From: Wenzhouxiangella sp. XN24
Lineage (GTDB): Bacteria; Pseudomonadota; Gammaproteobacteria; Steroidobacterales; XN24
Direction: 5' to 3'
Assembly (NCBI RefSeq): GCF_011064545.1
Contig: NZ_JAAMFG010000034.1
Coordinates: 620,001-684,000, forward strand
Length of the DNA stretch: 64,000 nt
Shown: positions 47,521 through 56,011 of the stretch, one piece after another
Position numbering within the stretch: position 1 is the stretch's first letter
Layout of the letters: every line of letters starts with the position of its first letter
Program-made: the position numbers and the translations under genes
The notes under the pieces: model-generated
Database searches by the model: none
What the model saw: the letters and a program-made list of their open reading frames with translations, nothing else
What the model was told of the DNA's origin: nothing

Positions 47521-47614
47521 GCCACTGAAAAAGGCAAACTCACTGAAAGGTGAGGACGCAAAGCCACCGGTCTAAGGAACCCAACGCAGGGTTCTACGAT
47601 AGCGGGGCCGCCAG
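47521..47614 (+). promoter_or_regulatory. Cyclic di-GMP-I (GEMM-I) riboswitch, second of tandem pair
   Basis: Same core as the first aptamer: AGGCAAACTC, GAAAGGTG, AGGACGCAAAGCCACCGGT, CTAAGGAAC, CAGGGTTC hairpin, TACGATAGCGGGGCCGCC. It lies about 155 bases after the first and about 170 before the lipoprotein ATG. I see no plain terminator directly after either aptamer; the long leader may hold the switch. Confidence 0.88.
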
Positions 47615-47786
47615 AAAACATGGAAAGACATTCTTCATATCTCAGGCTGCAACGCCGCTCCAGGTTAGCGAGCCTCTTTCCCTCTCCGGCGCGTCCGATC
47701 CGGCGCGGTCCTGTCCGCGCACTGCAATGCACTGCTACCCGTGAGTTCAACTTTTCCGTGGCCATGATGCGAAGCGAGGTTTCGCC

Positions 47787-49709
47787 ATGGCTACCTGGAA
47801 CACACTTCTAAAGTCGCGTTTCACCGCACTGACGGTTGCATTCCTGCTGACGACGCTGAGCGGCTGCGGCAGCGAGAGCGATGACACCGCGGCGGCCGTG
47901 ACGCCGCCGCCGCCAAGCAGCACGACGCCGCCCCCCAGCACGACCCCGCCAATCGATCCCGAGGTCGAAACCCACATCACCGGCAGCGTCGGCGACGGCC
48001 CCATCATCGGCGCCCGCGTCCGCGTCCTCGCCAACACCGGCCTCCTGCTCAGCGAAAGCACCAGCGGCAGCACCGCCGACTACGACGTCAGGATCAAGAC
48101 CCAGGGCAAGCATTACGCACTCACGATTCGCGCCGACCAGGGCACCGACCTCGTCACCGGACTCGCTCCCGATTTCGAACTGGTCGCCGTCCTGCATAGC
48201 CCGTCGAACCGCACCGTCAAGAACCTGAACCCCTTCTCGACGCTGATCTTCGAAGCCGCCCGCATGAACGGCGGCGTCAGCAACGAGACCGTCACTGCCG
48301 CCAGCCACGCCGTCGTCACGCGCTACGGCTTCGGTCTCGACACGGCGGTGATCGCCGATCCCGTCGAGACCCCGATCACCGACGAAAACATCCACATGAT
48401 CGTCCGCTCCAGCGAAACGCTCGGCGAAATGATCCGTCGCACCCGCGATGCCATGACCGCTACCGGCAGCACCATGGACGGGGACGCCATCATGCAGGCC
48501 CTCGCGTCCGACCTGATCGACGGCTGGATCGACGGCATGGGCGGCCTCGAAAGCCGCTCCCGGATCGCCGCGGTCGCCAACGTCGCCAGCGCAGCCGTCC
48601 TGCTCGAGACCATGAGCAACGAATTGCGCGTGTACGACGTGAATGCGACCGACGCGATGGACCAGGCCGTGCGCCAGGTCCGCCCCAACGCCGACCCGGA
48701 CGCCTCGGTCAGCACCCTGCCGATCCCCGCGACGGCGTTCGTCCAGGCCAGCCGCCTGCTGCGCGCTGCACAACAGATCAACAACGATCCGGCCATCGCG
48801 GCGGCCATTTCGGTCATGGACGCGGCCGCACCCGGCACGAGTCCTGTCGACCTCGCCGCGCAGCTCCCCGCCGACCTGCAGACGGCCCTGCGCCAGGCGA
48901 CGCTCGACACCGCATATGCGCCCGAGGCGCAGGTGGACGCGATCAACGCCCAGGCCCGCGTGGCGGCACCTCAAGAACCGACCCCGGAACCGACCCCGGA
49001 ACCGACCCCGGAACCGACCCCGGAACCGACCCCGGAACCGACCCCTGAGCCCGACCCCGAGCCGACCCCTGAGCCCGACCCCGAGCCGACCCCTGAGCCC
49101 GACCCCGAGCCGACTCCTGAGCCTGAGCCCGACCCCGAGCCGATCCCGGATCCGGTCCCTGTCAACCAGGCTCCCCAGATCTCCGGCACGCCTGCGACCA
49201 CCGAGCTGCAGGTCAACGACGGGTGGAACTTCACGCCAAACGCGTCTGACCCCGAGGGCGATCCGCTGACCTTCTCGGTCACCGGTAAGCCCAGGTGGAT
49301 GAGCCTGAACGCCTCGAACGGACACCTGCAGGGCACCCCCGGCGTCGGCGATGTCGGTACCACCGGACCGATCACGATCTCCGTGACCGACGGCGAGTAC
49401 ACCGTCAGCCTCCCGGCATTCACCCTGACGGTGCTTGCGCCGCCGCCGGTCACCGGCTCGGCCACACTGAGCTGGGCCCCGCCGACCGAGCGCGTGGACG
49501 GCTCGGCGATGGGCACGGTCGCCAGTTACAAGATCTACTACAGCCTCAACGGCTCGCAGCTGGACCAGGTCATCACACTGCCCGGCGGCACGACCAGCCA
49601 CCAGATCCAGGACCTCGGTCAGGGCACGTGGTATTTCGCGGTCACCGCCATATGCGCCGATGGTCTCGAAAGCACCAAGTCAGCCGTCGTGAGCAAGACG
49701 ATCCAGTAA
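47787..49709 (+). CDS. Riboswitch-controlled Ig/FN3 lipoprotein with Pro-Glu/Asp linker
   Basis: 640 residues. Lipobox LSGC near residue 27, a Thr/Pro-rich stretch, a helical domain of unknown family (about 55-390), a rigid linker of PEPT and PEPD repeats (about 397-450, encoded by tandem 12- and 18-bp units), a putative-Ig/cadherin-like domain ([13 protein letters not shown]...[16 protein letters not shown]) and a C-terminal fibronectin type III-like domain ([16 protein letters not shown]). Probably a surface adhesin or matrix anchor on the outer membrane. The last two domains are paralogous to the protein at 51201. Expression should follow c-di-GMP. Confidence 0.85.
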   Translation: MATWNTLLKSRFTALTVAFLLTTLSGCGSESDDTAAAVTPPPPSSTTPPPSTTPPIDPEVETHITGSVGDGPIIGARVRVLANTGLLLSESTSGSTADYDVRIKTQGKHYALTIRADQGTDLVTGLAPDFELVAVLHSPSNRTVKNLNPFSTLIFEAARMNGGVSNETVTAASHAVVTRYGFGLDTAVIADPVETPITDENIHMIVRSSETLGEMIRRTRDAMTATGSTMDGDAIMQALASDLIDGWIDGMGGLESRSRIAAVANVASAAVLLETMSNELRVYDVNATDAMDQAVRQVRPNADPDASVSTLPIPATAFVQASRLLRAAQQINNDPAIAAAISVMDAAAPGTSPVDLAAQLPADLQTALRQATLDTAYAPEAQVDAINAQARVAAPQEPTPEPTPEPTPEPTPEPTPEPTPEPDPEPTPEPDPEPTPEPDPEPTPEPEPDPEPIPDPVPVNQAPQISGTPATTELQVNDGWNFTPNASDPEGDPLTFSVTGKPRWMSLNASNGHLQGTPGVGDVGTTGPITISVTDGEYTVSLPAFTLTVLAPPPVTGSATLSWAPPTERVDGSAMGTVASYKIYYSLNGSQLDQVITLPGGTTSHQIQDLGQGTWYFAVTAICADGLESTKSAVVSKTIQ

Positions 49710-49751
49710 CGGTCTCGGGAGCAGTGCAACGGTCCCCTGGGACCGGTTCCC

Positions 49752-49787
49752 ATGCGCGGGCTGCGCGAGTGGCCCGCGCATTTTTTT
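49752..49787 (+). terminator. Rho-independent terminator after the riboswitch-controlled lipoprotein
   Basis: ATGCGCGGGC/GCCCGCGCAT, a 10-bp perfect stem with a 10-nt loop, followed by seven T. Confidence 0.88.
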
Positions 49788-49815
49788 GGCCGGGGAAAAG
49801 TGTGACGTGGCTCAC

Positions 49816-49911
49816 GTCGGCGGACTTTACAGACCCGGCTGCGGGGCGCGATGGGTAAATTCATAAAATGATGTTTTTATTCGTTATTTTCGAGTTGGCA
49901 CGCCTTGTGCA
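49816..49911 (+). promoter_or_regulatory. Sigma-54 promoter and upstream motif for PEP-CTERM gene 3
   Basis: TGGCACG-CCTT-GTGCA (49896-49911) is close to the -24/-12 consensus. GTCG-GCGGA-CTTTAC (49816-49830) lies 81 bp before the -24 GG, the same distance as at PEP-CTERM gene 1. GTGACG (49802-49807) is again 14 bases before the GTCG. Confidence 0.75.
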
Positions 49912-49958
49912 TCATGAAACGCAACTAAGTAATTCGTTCGTGACCCAAGGTAACATCC

Positions 49959-50705
49959 ATGATTCGCAAGTCATCCCTTTTCGCTCTCTCCGCCGTCGCA
50001 GCCCTGGCTGTTGCCGGTGTTGCCCATGCCGGCCCAATTACCTACCAGATCAGCGCCAACGACCTGACTGCTGCCAAGAATGCCGAACTGGCCTTCCTGA
50101 GCACCCTCCAGGCGGGTTACACCACCGAGGATTTCGAAGACGTCGCCGACGTTGACGATAACACCCAATACCTGTCGATCATGACGTCTGTCGGCGAATT
50201 CGTAAGCGAAGTGCCGGGCACGGGCGGGGCGTGCGACAACGTGTCCATGGGCTACGACTGCGATGAGGGCCTCGCCATTCTGAACGGAGACCCCGGCACG
50301 AACCCGTTCTCCGGCCGCTTTAATACCACGGACCCGGGTAACAAGTGGCTCGACAGCTTCGACGCCCAGAAATTCCTGTTCAATGTGGCGGCGGGCAACA
50401 ATGCCGTGGGTTTCTTCATCACAGACCCCAACGATGCTGGCGGGAGCTTCGATTTCGAAACCACTGACGGCACGTTTACCTTGTCGATCGATGACATCTT
50501 CAAAGGCAAGCTTGGCAACAAGGGCGTGTTCTACGTGTCCTTCTTCTCTGAGTTGGACATCGAGAGCATCCGGATTGTCACCAACAACGGGAACGACGGC
50601 TTCGGCGTCGACGACGTTACCGTCGGTCGCGTGCCCGAGCCCGGCACCCTCGCCCTCCTCGGTCTCGGCCTGCTGGGCGCCGGGATGATGCGCCGCCGCG
50701 GCTAG
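49959..50705 (+). CDS. PEP-CTERM sorting-domain protein 3
   Basis: 248 residues. Signal peptide ending VAHAG, a secreted beta-rich domain with one Cys pair (GGACDNVSMGYDCDE), and C-terminal VPEPGTLALLGLGLLGAGMMRRRG. No similarity to proteins 1 and 2 outside the ends is obvious. AAGG lies before the ATG. Confidence 0.9.
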   Translation: MIRKSSLFALSAVAALAVAGVAHAGPITYQISANDLTAAKNAELAFLSTLQAGYTTEDFEDVADVDDNTQYLSIMTSVGEFVSEVPGTGGACDNVSMGYDCDEGLAILNGDPGTNPFSGRFNTTDPGNKWLDSFDAQKFLFNVAAGNNAVGFFITDPNDAGGSFDFETTDGTFTLSIDDIFKGKLGNKGVFYVSFFSELDIESIRIVTNNGNDGFGVDDVTVGRVPEPGTLALLGLGLLGAGMMRRRG

Positions 50706-50743
50706 ACACAGACACGTCTACGACTCCTTGGAGTCGACCTTGC

Positions 50744-50771
50744 AAGGGCCCCTTTCGGGGCCCTTTCTTTT
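50744..50771 (+). terminator. Rho-independent terminator after PEP-CTERM gene 3
   Basis: AAGGGCCCC/GGGGCCCTT, a 9-bp perfect stem with loop TTTC, then TCTTTTTC. A smaller hairpin (CGACTCC/GGAGTCG) precedes it at 50720-50735. Confidence 0.88.
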
Positions 50772-51200
50772 TCGGACTTAGCCGACGCCCACGACGCCCG
50801 GGCCGAGTCGCACCCTCTCATCCTCATCCGCGCTGTCCCAACCCAGCGCCCGCGCAAATCTGCGCACGCCCCAACCACCAAAACGTCCTCGGACACGCGA
50901 AAACACACCCCCAAGGAAGCTGATTTCCGCATAGCAGCACGGATTTGCCCACGACGGTTCATGCCAAATCTAGAAAAACGCCACAACAGCACCTCGACAA
51001 TTGGTTAAAGATTCGCCACAAGCTGCCGATTTATAAGGTGAATCGGGCTTCGAAATCCGACGTTATCCGCGCAACTTTATGTTTGTTAATAAAAATTTCG
51101 CCAAACCCTTGTTGTTTGACTTAATTACTGATGCTAGAAAAGCGCATCTTTCAGCCCTACCTGCGCCGGGTGGCGCCTCCTTCCACCCGACCGAGGTCAT
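50772..51200 (+). other. Leader region of the second Ig/FN3 lipoprotein
   Basis: No gene seen. The last 200 bases are AT-rich; TTGTTT (51112-51117), a 17-bp spacer and TAGAAA (51135-51140) could be a promoter. No riboswitch core like the one at 47.3 kb is present. Confidence 0.35.
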
Positions 51201-51929
51201 ATGGAACAACGGCAAACGAGCGGTTCGCGATTCGTGCCGATCATCGCCTGCCTGGTGCTGGCGGGATGTTTTGGCGACAACGACATTGCTGGTGCGCCGG
51301 GCGGCAACCAGCCTCCCCCGGGCGCCGGACAGCCATCTCCTTCGCCGACCCCGCCGCCTCCGCCAAGCCCGCCCCCGGATACCAATGCGCCGCCGACGAT
51401 CTCCGGCAGCCCGCCCACCTCGGTCACGGTCGGCGAGCCATGGACCTTCCAGCCCAGCATCGCGGATCCGGATGGTGACCAGCTCACCGTGTCGGCGAGC
51501 AACCTGCCGGGCTGGCTTTCACTCGACGCGAGCACCGGCCGGGTACACGGCACCCCCGGCGAGGGTGACGTGCGCAGCTGGAACGGCATCGCGCTCACCG
51601 TCAGCGATGGCCAGGCCACGGCGAGCCTGTCGGCGTTTTCTGTCAACGTGGTGGCCCGGGGTGCGGTAACGGGCAATGCAACTTTGAGCTGGAGCGCCCC
51701 CACCGAGCGCGCGGACGGTTCACCGATCGGTGAACTCGCCGGCTACGAGGTGCTCTACGGCCAGCAATCCCGCAACTACGACATCGTCATCGAGCTCGAT
51801 AATCCCGGCGTCACGCGCTACATGATCGAGGGTCTCGGACCCGGCACCTGGTTCTTCGCGGTCAAGGCCGTGACGAAGGACGGGCTGGAAAGCGCCCCGT
51901 CACAGGAAGTCAGCAAGACGATCGGCTGA
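51201..51929 (+). CDS. Ig/FN3 lipoprotein, short paralogue
   Basis: 242 residues. Lipobox LAGC near residue 23, a Pro/Ser-rich linker (about 35-65), a putative-Ig domain (APPTISGSPPTSVTVGEPWTFQPSIADPDGDQL, LSLDASTGRVHGTPGEGDV) and an FN3-like end (NATLSWSAPTERADGSPIGELAGYEVLYG...). The last two domains match those of the 640-residue protein almost motif for motif; the helical domain is missing. Likely outer-membrane surface protein. GAGG lies six bases before the ATG. Short direct repeats (GCGAAGCCGSCCAACGTG) follow the stop. Confidence 0.82.
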   Translation: MEQRQTSGSRFVPIIACLVLAGCFGDNDIAGAPGGNQPPPGAGQPSPSPTPPPPPSPPPDTNAPPTISGSPPTSVTVGEPWTFQPSIADPDGDQLTVSASNLPGWLSLDASTGRVHGTPGEGDVRSWNGIALTVSDGQATASLSAFSVNVVARGAVTGNATLSWSAPTERADGSPIGELAGYEVLYGQQSRNYDIVIELDNPGVTRYMIEGLGPGTWFFAVKAVTKDGLESAPSQEVSKTIG

Positions 51930-52057
51930 TTTGCGAAGCCGGCCAACGTGCAAGATTCGCCGCCGCGCACCTTGCAAGATGCGAAGCCGCCCAACGTGTA
52001 AGAATCCTCGACACGCGCGCCGAGGACATCCGGGCCAGGGCTAGCGCGACCCCTGGG

Positions 52058-53623
52058 CTAGCGCGATCCCTTCCGCCACAGCACCACCTCGGCGGTCTGC
52101 AACAGGATCACCAGGTCGAACAGGATCGACTTGTTCTTCACGTAGTACAGGTCGTACTGCAGCTTTTCCAGGGCGTCGTGCTCGGACGCGCCATAGGGGT
52201 AGCAGAGCTGCGCCCACCCGGTGATGCCCGGCTTCACGCAATGGCGCTCGCGGTAATAGGGAATCTTTTCAGCGAGCTGCTCGACGAATTCCGGCCGCTC
52301 GGGCCGGGGACCCACGAAGCTCATCCGCCCCGCCAGCACGTTGAACAGCTGCGGCAGCTCGTCGATGCGGGTCGCGCGGATGAACCGGCCGACCGAGGTC
52401 ACGCGCGGGTCGTTCTGCTGCGCCCACTTGGCGCCGTCCTTCTCCGCGTCCTCGCGCATGCTGCGGAACTTGAAGAGCGTGAAGGGCTCACCCTCCAGGC
52501 CGACGCGGGTCTGGGCATAAAACACGTTGCCGCGGAAGCCGGATGAGACCCAGATCGCCAGCGCGGTGAGCAGCATCAACGGGGCGGTCAGCACCAGTAG
52601 TATCCCCGCGGCAATGAGATCGAGGGTCCGCGTCAGCAAGCGCGCCACGCCGCGGCTGTTGATACCCTCGGAGTAAATCAACCAGCTCGGGTAGAGCATG
52701 GACAGCTCGACCTTGCCGCTCTCGCGCTCCATGAAATCCAGTACGTCGGTCACCGGCACGCCAGCCAGCCGGCAATCCAGCAGCTGGTGCACCGGCAGGC
52801 CGCGCCGGCGATCTTCCATAGCGACCACCACCTCGTCCACGTCATGTTCCAGCACGAAGTCGCGCAGGGAATCGCCCGTCTGGACCCGCGCCTCGGGCGG
52901 CACCTTGGCCGTGGAGCCCTCGGTGGGAACATAGCCGACCACCTGGAAATTGCGCAGATCCTGCCGCACGCGCACGTTCTGGACCTCCGCCGCCTTCGCA
53001 CCCGCGCCATACACGAGCACCCGGCGCGCGAAGCGCTCCCGGCCGACCACCTGCACGAACACCAGCCGCGAAGTGGCGAGTAGCGGCAGGGCGATGCAGA
53101 TCGAGAGCGCCAGCGTGCTCCGGTTCAGGGTCAAAGATCCCATGAAAAACATCAGGATGGCCATGGCCAGCGCGCCGATCACGAGCCCTACGACCATGCG
53201 GGCGATCACGGAGGCCGTGCGAGCATCGAGCCGGCGGTTGTAGAGGCCCATGGCGACGAGCGCGGACAGCACCACCCCCGCGAACACCAGTGATTCGGTC
53301 CACGGGGCGCCCACAGCGGCCCGCAGTTGCTCGATGTCACCGGCGTGCAGGACGACGCCCGCAAGGTGGACCGCCACGCACAACAGCAGGAAGTCCACGG
53401 TGCCGATGATCAGGGCCCACAGGTCGATGTTCTGCCCGAAGATCTCCACGGACGTCTTGGAGACGCGCCAGCGGCGATGCTTGGGGGTGTTAGGAGAACC
53501 AGGCAAGGATTCGGTTTTGGTATTCACGGGCTTCAGAACTGGATATTCCTTCGACGAGTCGCGGGGCTCGACTTGCTCGGTGTCTCCCGACTGCTGGAAT
53601 TTAAAAGGATTTCCCCTCGACAC
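52058..53623 (-). CDS. PEP-CTERM/exosortase-associated undecaprenyl-phosphate sugar transferase
   Basis: 521 residues. Disordered N-terminus, four membrane segments (about 67-190), a CoA-binding-like Rossmann domain ([15 protein letters not shown]), a fifth hydrophobic segment near 340, then the catalytic bacterial sugar transferase domain ([68 protein letters not shown]). It should start polysaccharide repeat-unit synthesis by loading a sugar phosphate on undecaprenyl phosphate. The domain order fits the EpsB-type enzymes that accompany exosortase systems. The GTG start has GGGAA upstream. Confidence 0.88.
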   Translation of the reverse strand: MSRGNPFKFQQSGDTEQVEPRDSSKEYPVLKPVNTKTESLPGSPNTPKHRRWRVSKTSVEIFGQNIDLWALIIGTVDFLLLCVAVHLAGVVLHAGDIEQLRAAVGAPWTESLVFAGVVLSALVAMGLYNRRLDARTASVIARMVVGLVIGALAMAILMFFMGSLTLNRSTLALSICIALPLLATSRLVFVQVVGRERFARRVLVYGAGAKAAEVQNVRVRQDLRNFQVVGYVPTEGSTAKVPPEARVQTGDSLRDFVLEHDVDEVVVAMEDRRRGLPVHQLLDCRLAGVPVTDVLDFMERESGKVELSMLYPSWLIYSEGINSRGVARLLTRTLDLIAAGILLVLTAPLMLLTALAIWVSSGFRGNVFYAQTRVGLEGEPFTLFKFRSMREDAEKDGAKWAQQNDPRVTSVGRFIRATRIDELPQLFNVLAGRMSFVGPRPERPEFVEQLAEKIPYYRERHCVKPGITGWAQLCYPYGASEHDALEKLQYDLYYVKNKSILFDLVILLQTAEVVLWRKGSR

Positions 53624-54023
53624 AACGTGATTCCCGTCACAGGCGGACTGATTCGCCTTCGCCCCGCATAGTTAGTATAGATGCAGGCGGGTTGCACACA
53701 TATGAAACGATGCCACGGTAGTTTTCTATGGCGATAAGATTTTTTTACATATTCCAAGCCGAGAATGACGCGCCGGGTCCGCGGGTTTTCGTGCGAACCT
53801 TTACTCTCCAACCAGACCACGCCTCTCCAACCAGGCCACGCCTGCGAGGAATCACCAAACCAAACCAAAAAAAACCGGCATCATCTCTCACGCCGATCGT
53901 GTTGAAGTGATAGTGTGTCGGATTAGTACTTGGAACTGGATCACAGCCCTAACTGACTCAACGCGTTAGGGTAAACGTCTAAAACCCAGCCAACTAAGCC
54001 GCCAGAAGGCCTCGGGAAATCAC
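53624..54023. other. Divergent intergenic region at the head of the exopolysaccharide locus
   Basis: No gene seen. On the minus strand TATACT (53674-53679) could be the -10 of the sugar transferase promoter. The plus side is AT-rich around 53880-53980. I find no -24/-12 promoter here. Confidence 0.35.
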
Positions 54024-55016
54024 GTGGCGAAAGTGAAAGTCGTGTCTCAAGGATCTGACGACACCCAGGCCAGCCAGCCCAGTTTGTCGGTGGTCGTTCC
54101 CCTTTACAACGAGGAAGAAAGCGCAACGGCGTTGTATGACGCCGTGTGCGCAGCGCTGGATCCTTCCGGGCTGAACTACGAGTTGTTGCTCGTGGATGAC
54201 GGCAGTCGTGACCGAACATGGCAGATAGTCCAGGACATCGCGAGCACCGACGCCCGCGTCAGAGGCATCAGGTTCCGGCGCAATTTCGGCCAGACGCCCG
54301 CGATGGCCGCTGGCATCGAGTACGCGCGGGGTAGCGTCATCGTCACGATGGACGGGGACCTGCAGAACGACCCGAGAGACATCCCGATGCTCGTGGCCAA
54401 ACTCGATGAGGGCTTCGACCTTGTCGTCGGCTGGCGCTTCGATCGCCAGGACAAGCTCGTCAGCAGGAAAATTCCCTCGAAAATCGCCAACTGGCTCATC
54501 GGTCGAGTCACCGGCGTACCGATCAAGGACAATGGCTGTTCCTTGAAAGCCTATCGGGCCAAAGTCATCAAGAATGTCCCTCTGTATTCTGAGATGCACC
54601 GCTTCATTCCCGCCATGGCACGGATTTCAGGTGCGGAGATCGCAGAACTGAAAGTCAGGCACCACGCTCGCCAGTTCGGGACTTCCAAATATGGGATTTC
54701 TCGCACCTGGCGAGTTCTGATGGACCTGGTCGCGATCAAGACCCTGAGCCGGGCGGCCACACAGCCGATGCACTGGTTCAGCCGCTTGTCCTTGCCGCTA
54801 TTGATGATGGGATTGCCACTACTCGGCTACGCCATGTACGAATTCATCGCAGCGGAGGGAAGAAGCCCGGTTGTGTTTGCCGGCGCCGGCCTGCTACTCG
54901 TCTCTTCCGGCGTGATGATGCTTTTCACCGGCGTGTTAGTGGAACTGGCGGTACGCACCGGCGACGCCCGGCTGATTGACGCCACCTATTTCTTGAAAAG
55001 GCTGATTGACAAATGA
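54024..55016 (+). CDS. Family 2 glycosyltransferase with C-terminal membrane segments
   Basis: 330 residues, resembling DPM1/GtrB/ArnC polyprenyl-phosphate glycosyltransferases. GT-A core: SVVVPLYNEEES, LLLVDDGSRDRT, the metal-binding MDGDLQNDP and WRFDRQDKLVSRKIPSKIANWL. Two C-terminal membrane helices (about 255-320). GTG start with only a weak ribosome site. Its stop overlaps the next glycosyltransferase-like gene as ATGA. Confidence 0.88.
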   Translation: MAKVKVVSQGSDDTQASQPSLSVVVPLYNEEESATALYDAVCAALDPSGLNYELLLVDDGSRDRTWQIVQDIASTDARVRGIRFRRNFGQTPAMAAGIEYARGSVIVTMDGDLQNDPRDIPMLVAKLDEGFDLVVGWRFDRQDKLVSRKIPSKIANWLIGRVTGVPIKDNGCSLKAYRAKVIKNVPLYSEMHRFIPAMARISGAEIAELKVRHHARQFGTSKYGISRTWRVLMDLVAIKTLSRAATQPMHWFSRLSLPLLMMGLPLLGYAMYEFIAAEGRSPVVFAGAGLLLVSSGVMMLFTGVLVELAVRTGDARLIDATYFLKRLIDK

Positions 55017-55990
55017 ACGATGTTGTCGGGCAATCGCCAGGCTCCGGACGGATAACTGTTGTGCCTGATCGCCTTACGGTGATCGTGCCCGTGAGCGAGC
55101 GGCATGACGATCTGCGCACCCTGCATGATGATTATCGCAAGGCGCTGCTTACGGTAGAACAGGACCTGGAGTTTATCTACGTCCTCGACGGTCCGAAGCC
55201 GCAAGCTCTGCAACAGCTGCGCGAGCTCCGTTCGCGCGGTGAGGAGTTGATCATCTTGCAGTTCGGCAAATGGTTCGGCGAGGCCGCTGCAATTTCCGCC
55301 GGGTTCAGCGCGTCCTCCGGAACCTGGGTCATGACGCTGCCTTCCTACTACCAGGTTGAGCCGGCTTCGATCGCGGACCTGTGGTCTTCTCGCAAGACAA
55401 GCCATATGACGGTTGCGTGTCGCCACCCCCGTGCGGGGTCGGCCTGGAACCGGGTGCTTGGCCGGGTATTCAACGCTCTGGTCAGGGCGATCACTGGAAC
55501 CCAGCTGAGCGATCTCGGTTGCGGTGCCCGGCTAATGAGCAGAAACGTGCTGGAAGAGATACCGATCTATGGGGATCAACACCGTTTTCTCCCCGTACTC
55601 GCATCGATGCGCGGCTTTTCCGTAACAGAAGTGCCGCTGGCCCAGTCTCCGCGCGACCTGGTTCATCGCCCGTATGGCCCAGGCGTGTTCTTACGACGCA
55701 TTCTCGACCTGGTGTCCGTGTTTTTCCTGGCGCGATTCACCAAAAAACCGCTGCGATTCTTCGGCTTGATCGGCACGGCGATCGCACTGGTTGGCGCCCT
55801 GTGGACCAGCTGGCTGGTTGTTCAACGGGTATTTATGGACCAGGGCCTGGGTGACCGTCCCGCACTAATTCTCGCCGCGCTGCTCATCACTCTCGGCGTG
55901 CAGGTGTTCACGCTCGGGCTTGTTGGCGAGATCATCATTTTTACGCATGCGCGAGATATCCGCGAATATGCGGTTGAGGAAGTGACCTGA
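55013..55990 (+). CDS. Glycosyltransferase family 2-like protein lacking the DXD motif
   Basis: 325 residues that align with the preceding GT2 protein end to end: LTVIVPVSERHDD, GKWFGEAAAISAGF, LSDLGCGARLMSRNVL, IYGDQHRFLPVLAS and two C-terminal membrane segments. The place of MDGDLQNDP is taken by LPSYYQVEP, so the metal-binding Asp residues are gone. It may be a non-catalytic partner in a heterodimer, or use another mechanism. Four-base overlap with the upstream gene. Confidence 0.8.
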   Translation: MNDVVGQSPGSGRITVVPDRLTVIVPVSERHDDLRTLHDDYRKALLTVEQDLEFIYVLDGPKPQALQQLRELRSRGEELIILQFGKWFGEAAAISAGFSASSGTWVMTLPSYYQVEPASIADLWSSRKTSHMTVACRHPRAGSAWNRVLGRVFNALVRAITGTQLSDLGCGARLMSRNVLEEIPIYGDQHRFLPVLASMRGFSVTEVPLAQSPRDLVHRPYGPGVFLRRILDLVSVFFLARFTKKPLRFFGLIGTAIALVGALWTSWLVVQRVFMDQGLGDRPALILAALLITLGVQVFTLGLVGEIIIFTHARDIREYAVEEVT

Positions 55991-56011
55991 CAGGACTTGG
56001 ACACCCTTGCG

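Noticed and set aside
48979-49150. Short regular repeats as a CRISPR array
   Set aside because: The repeats are contiguous with no unique spacers and translate to PEPT/PEPD within a continuous gene; no cas genes are present.
47808-49601. 597-codon open frame on the minus strand
   Set aside because: Antisense to the Ig/FN3 lipoprotein; the Gly-Arg-Leu-Gly-Val-Gly repeats are just the complement of the PEPT/PEPD array.
53950-54000. A further RAYT-type repeat end (GTCTAAAACCCAGCC...CTAAG)
   Set aside because: No GGTCCGACCC terminus and the hairpin spacing does not fit the family.
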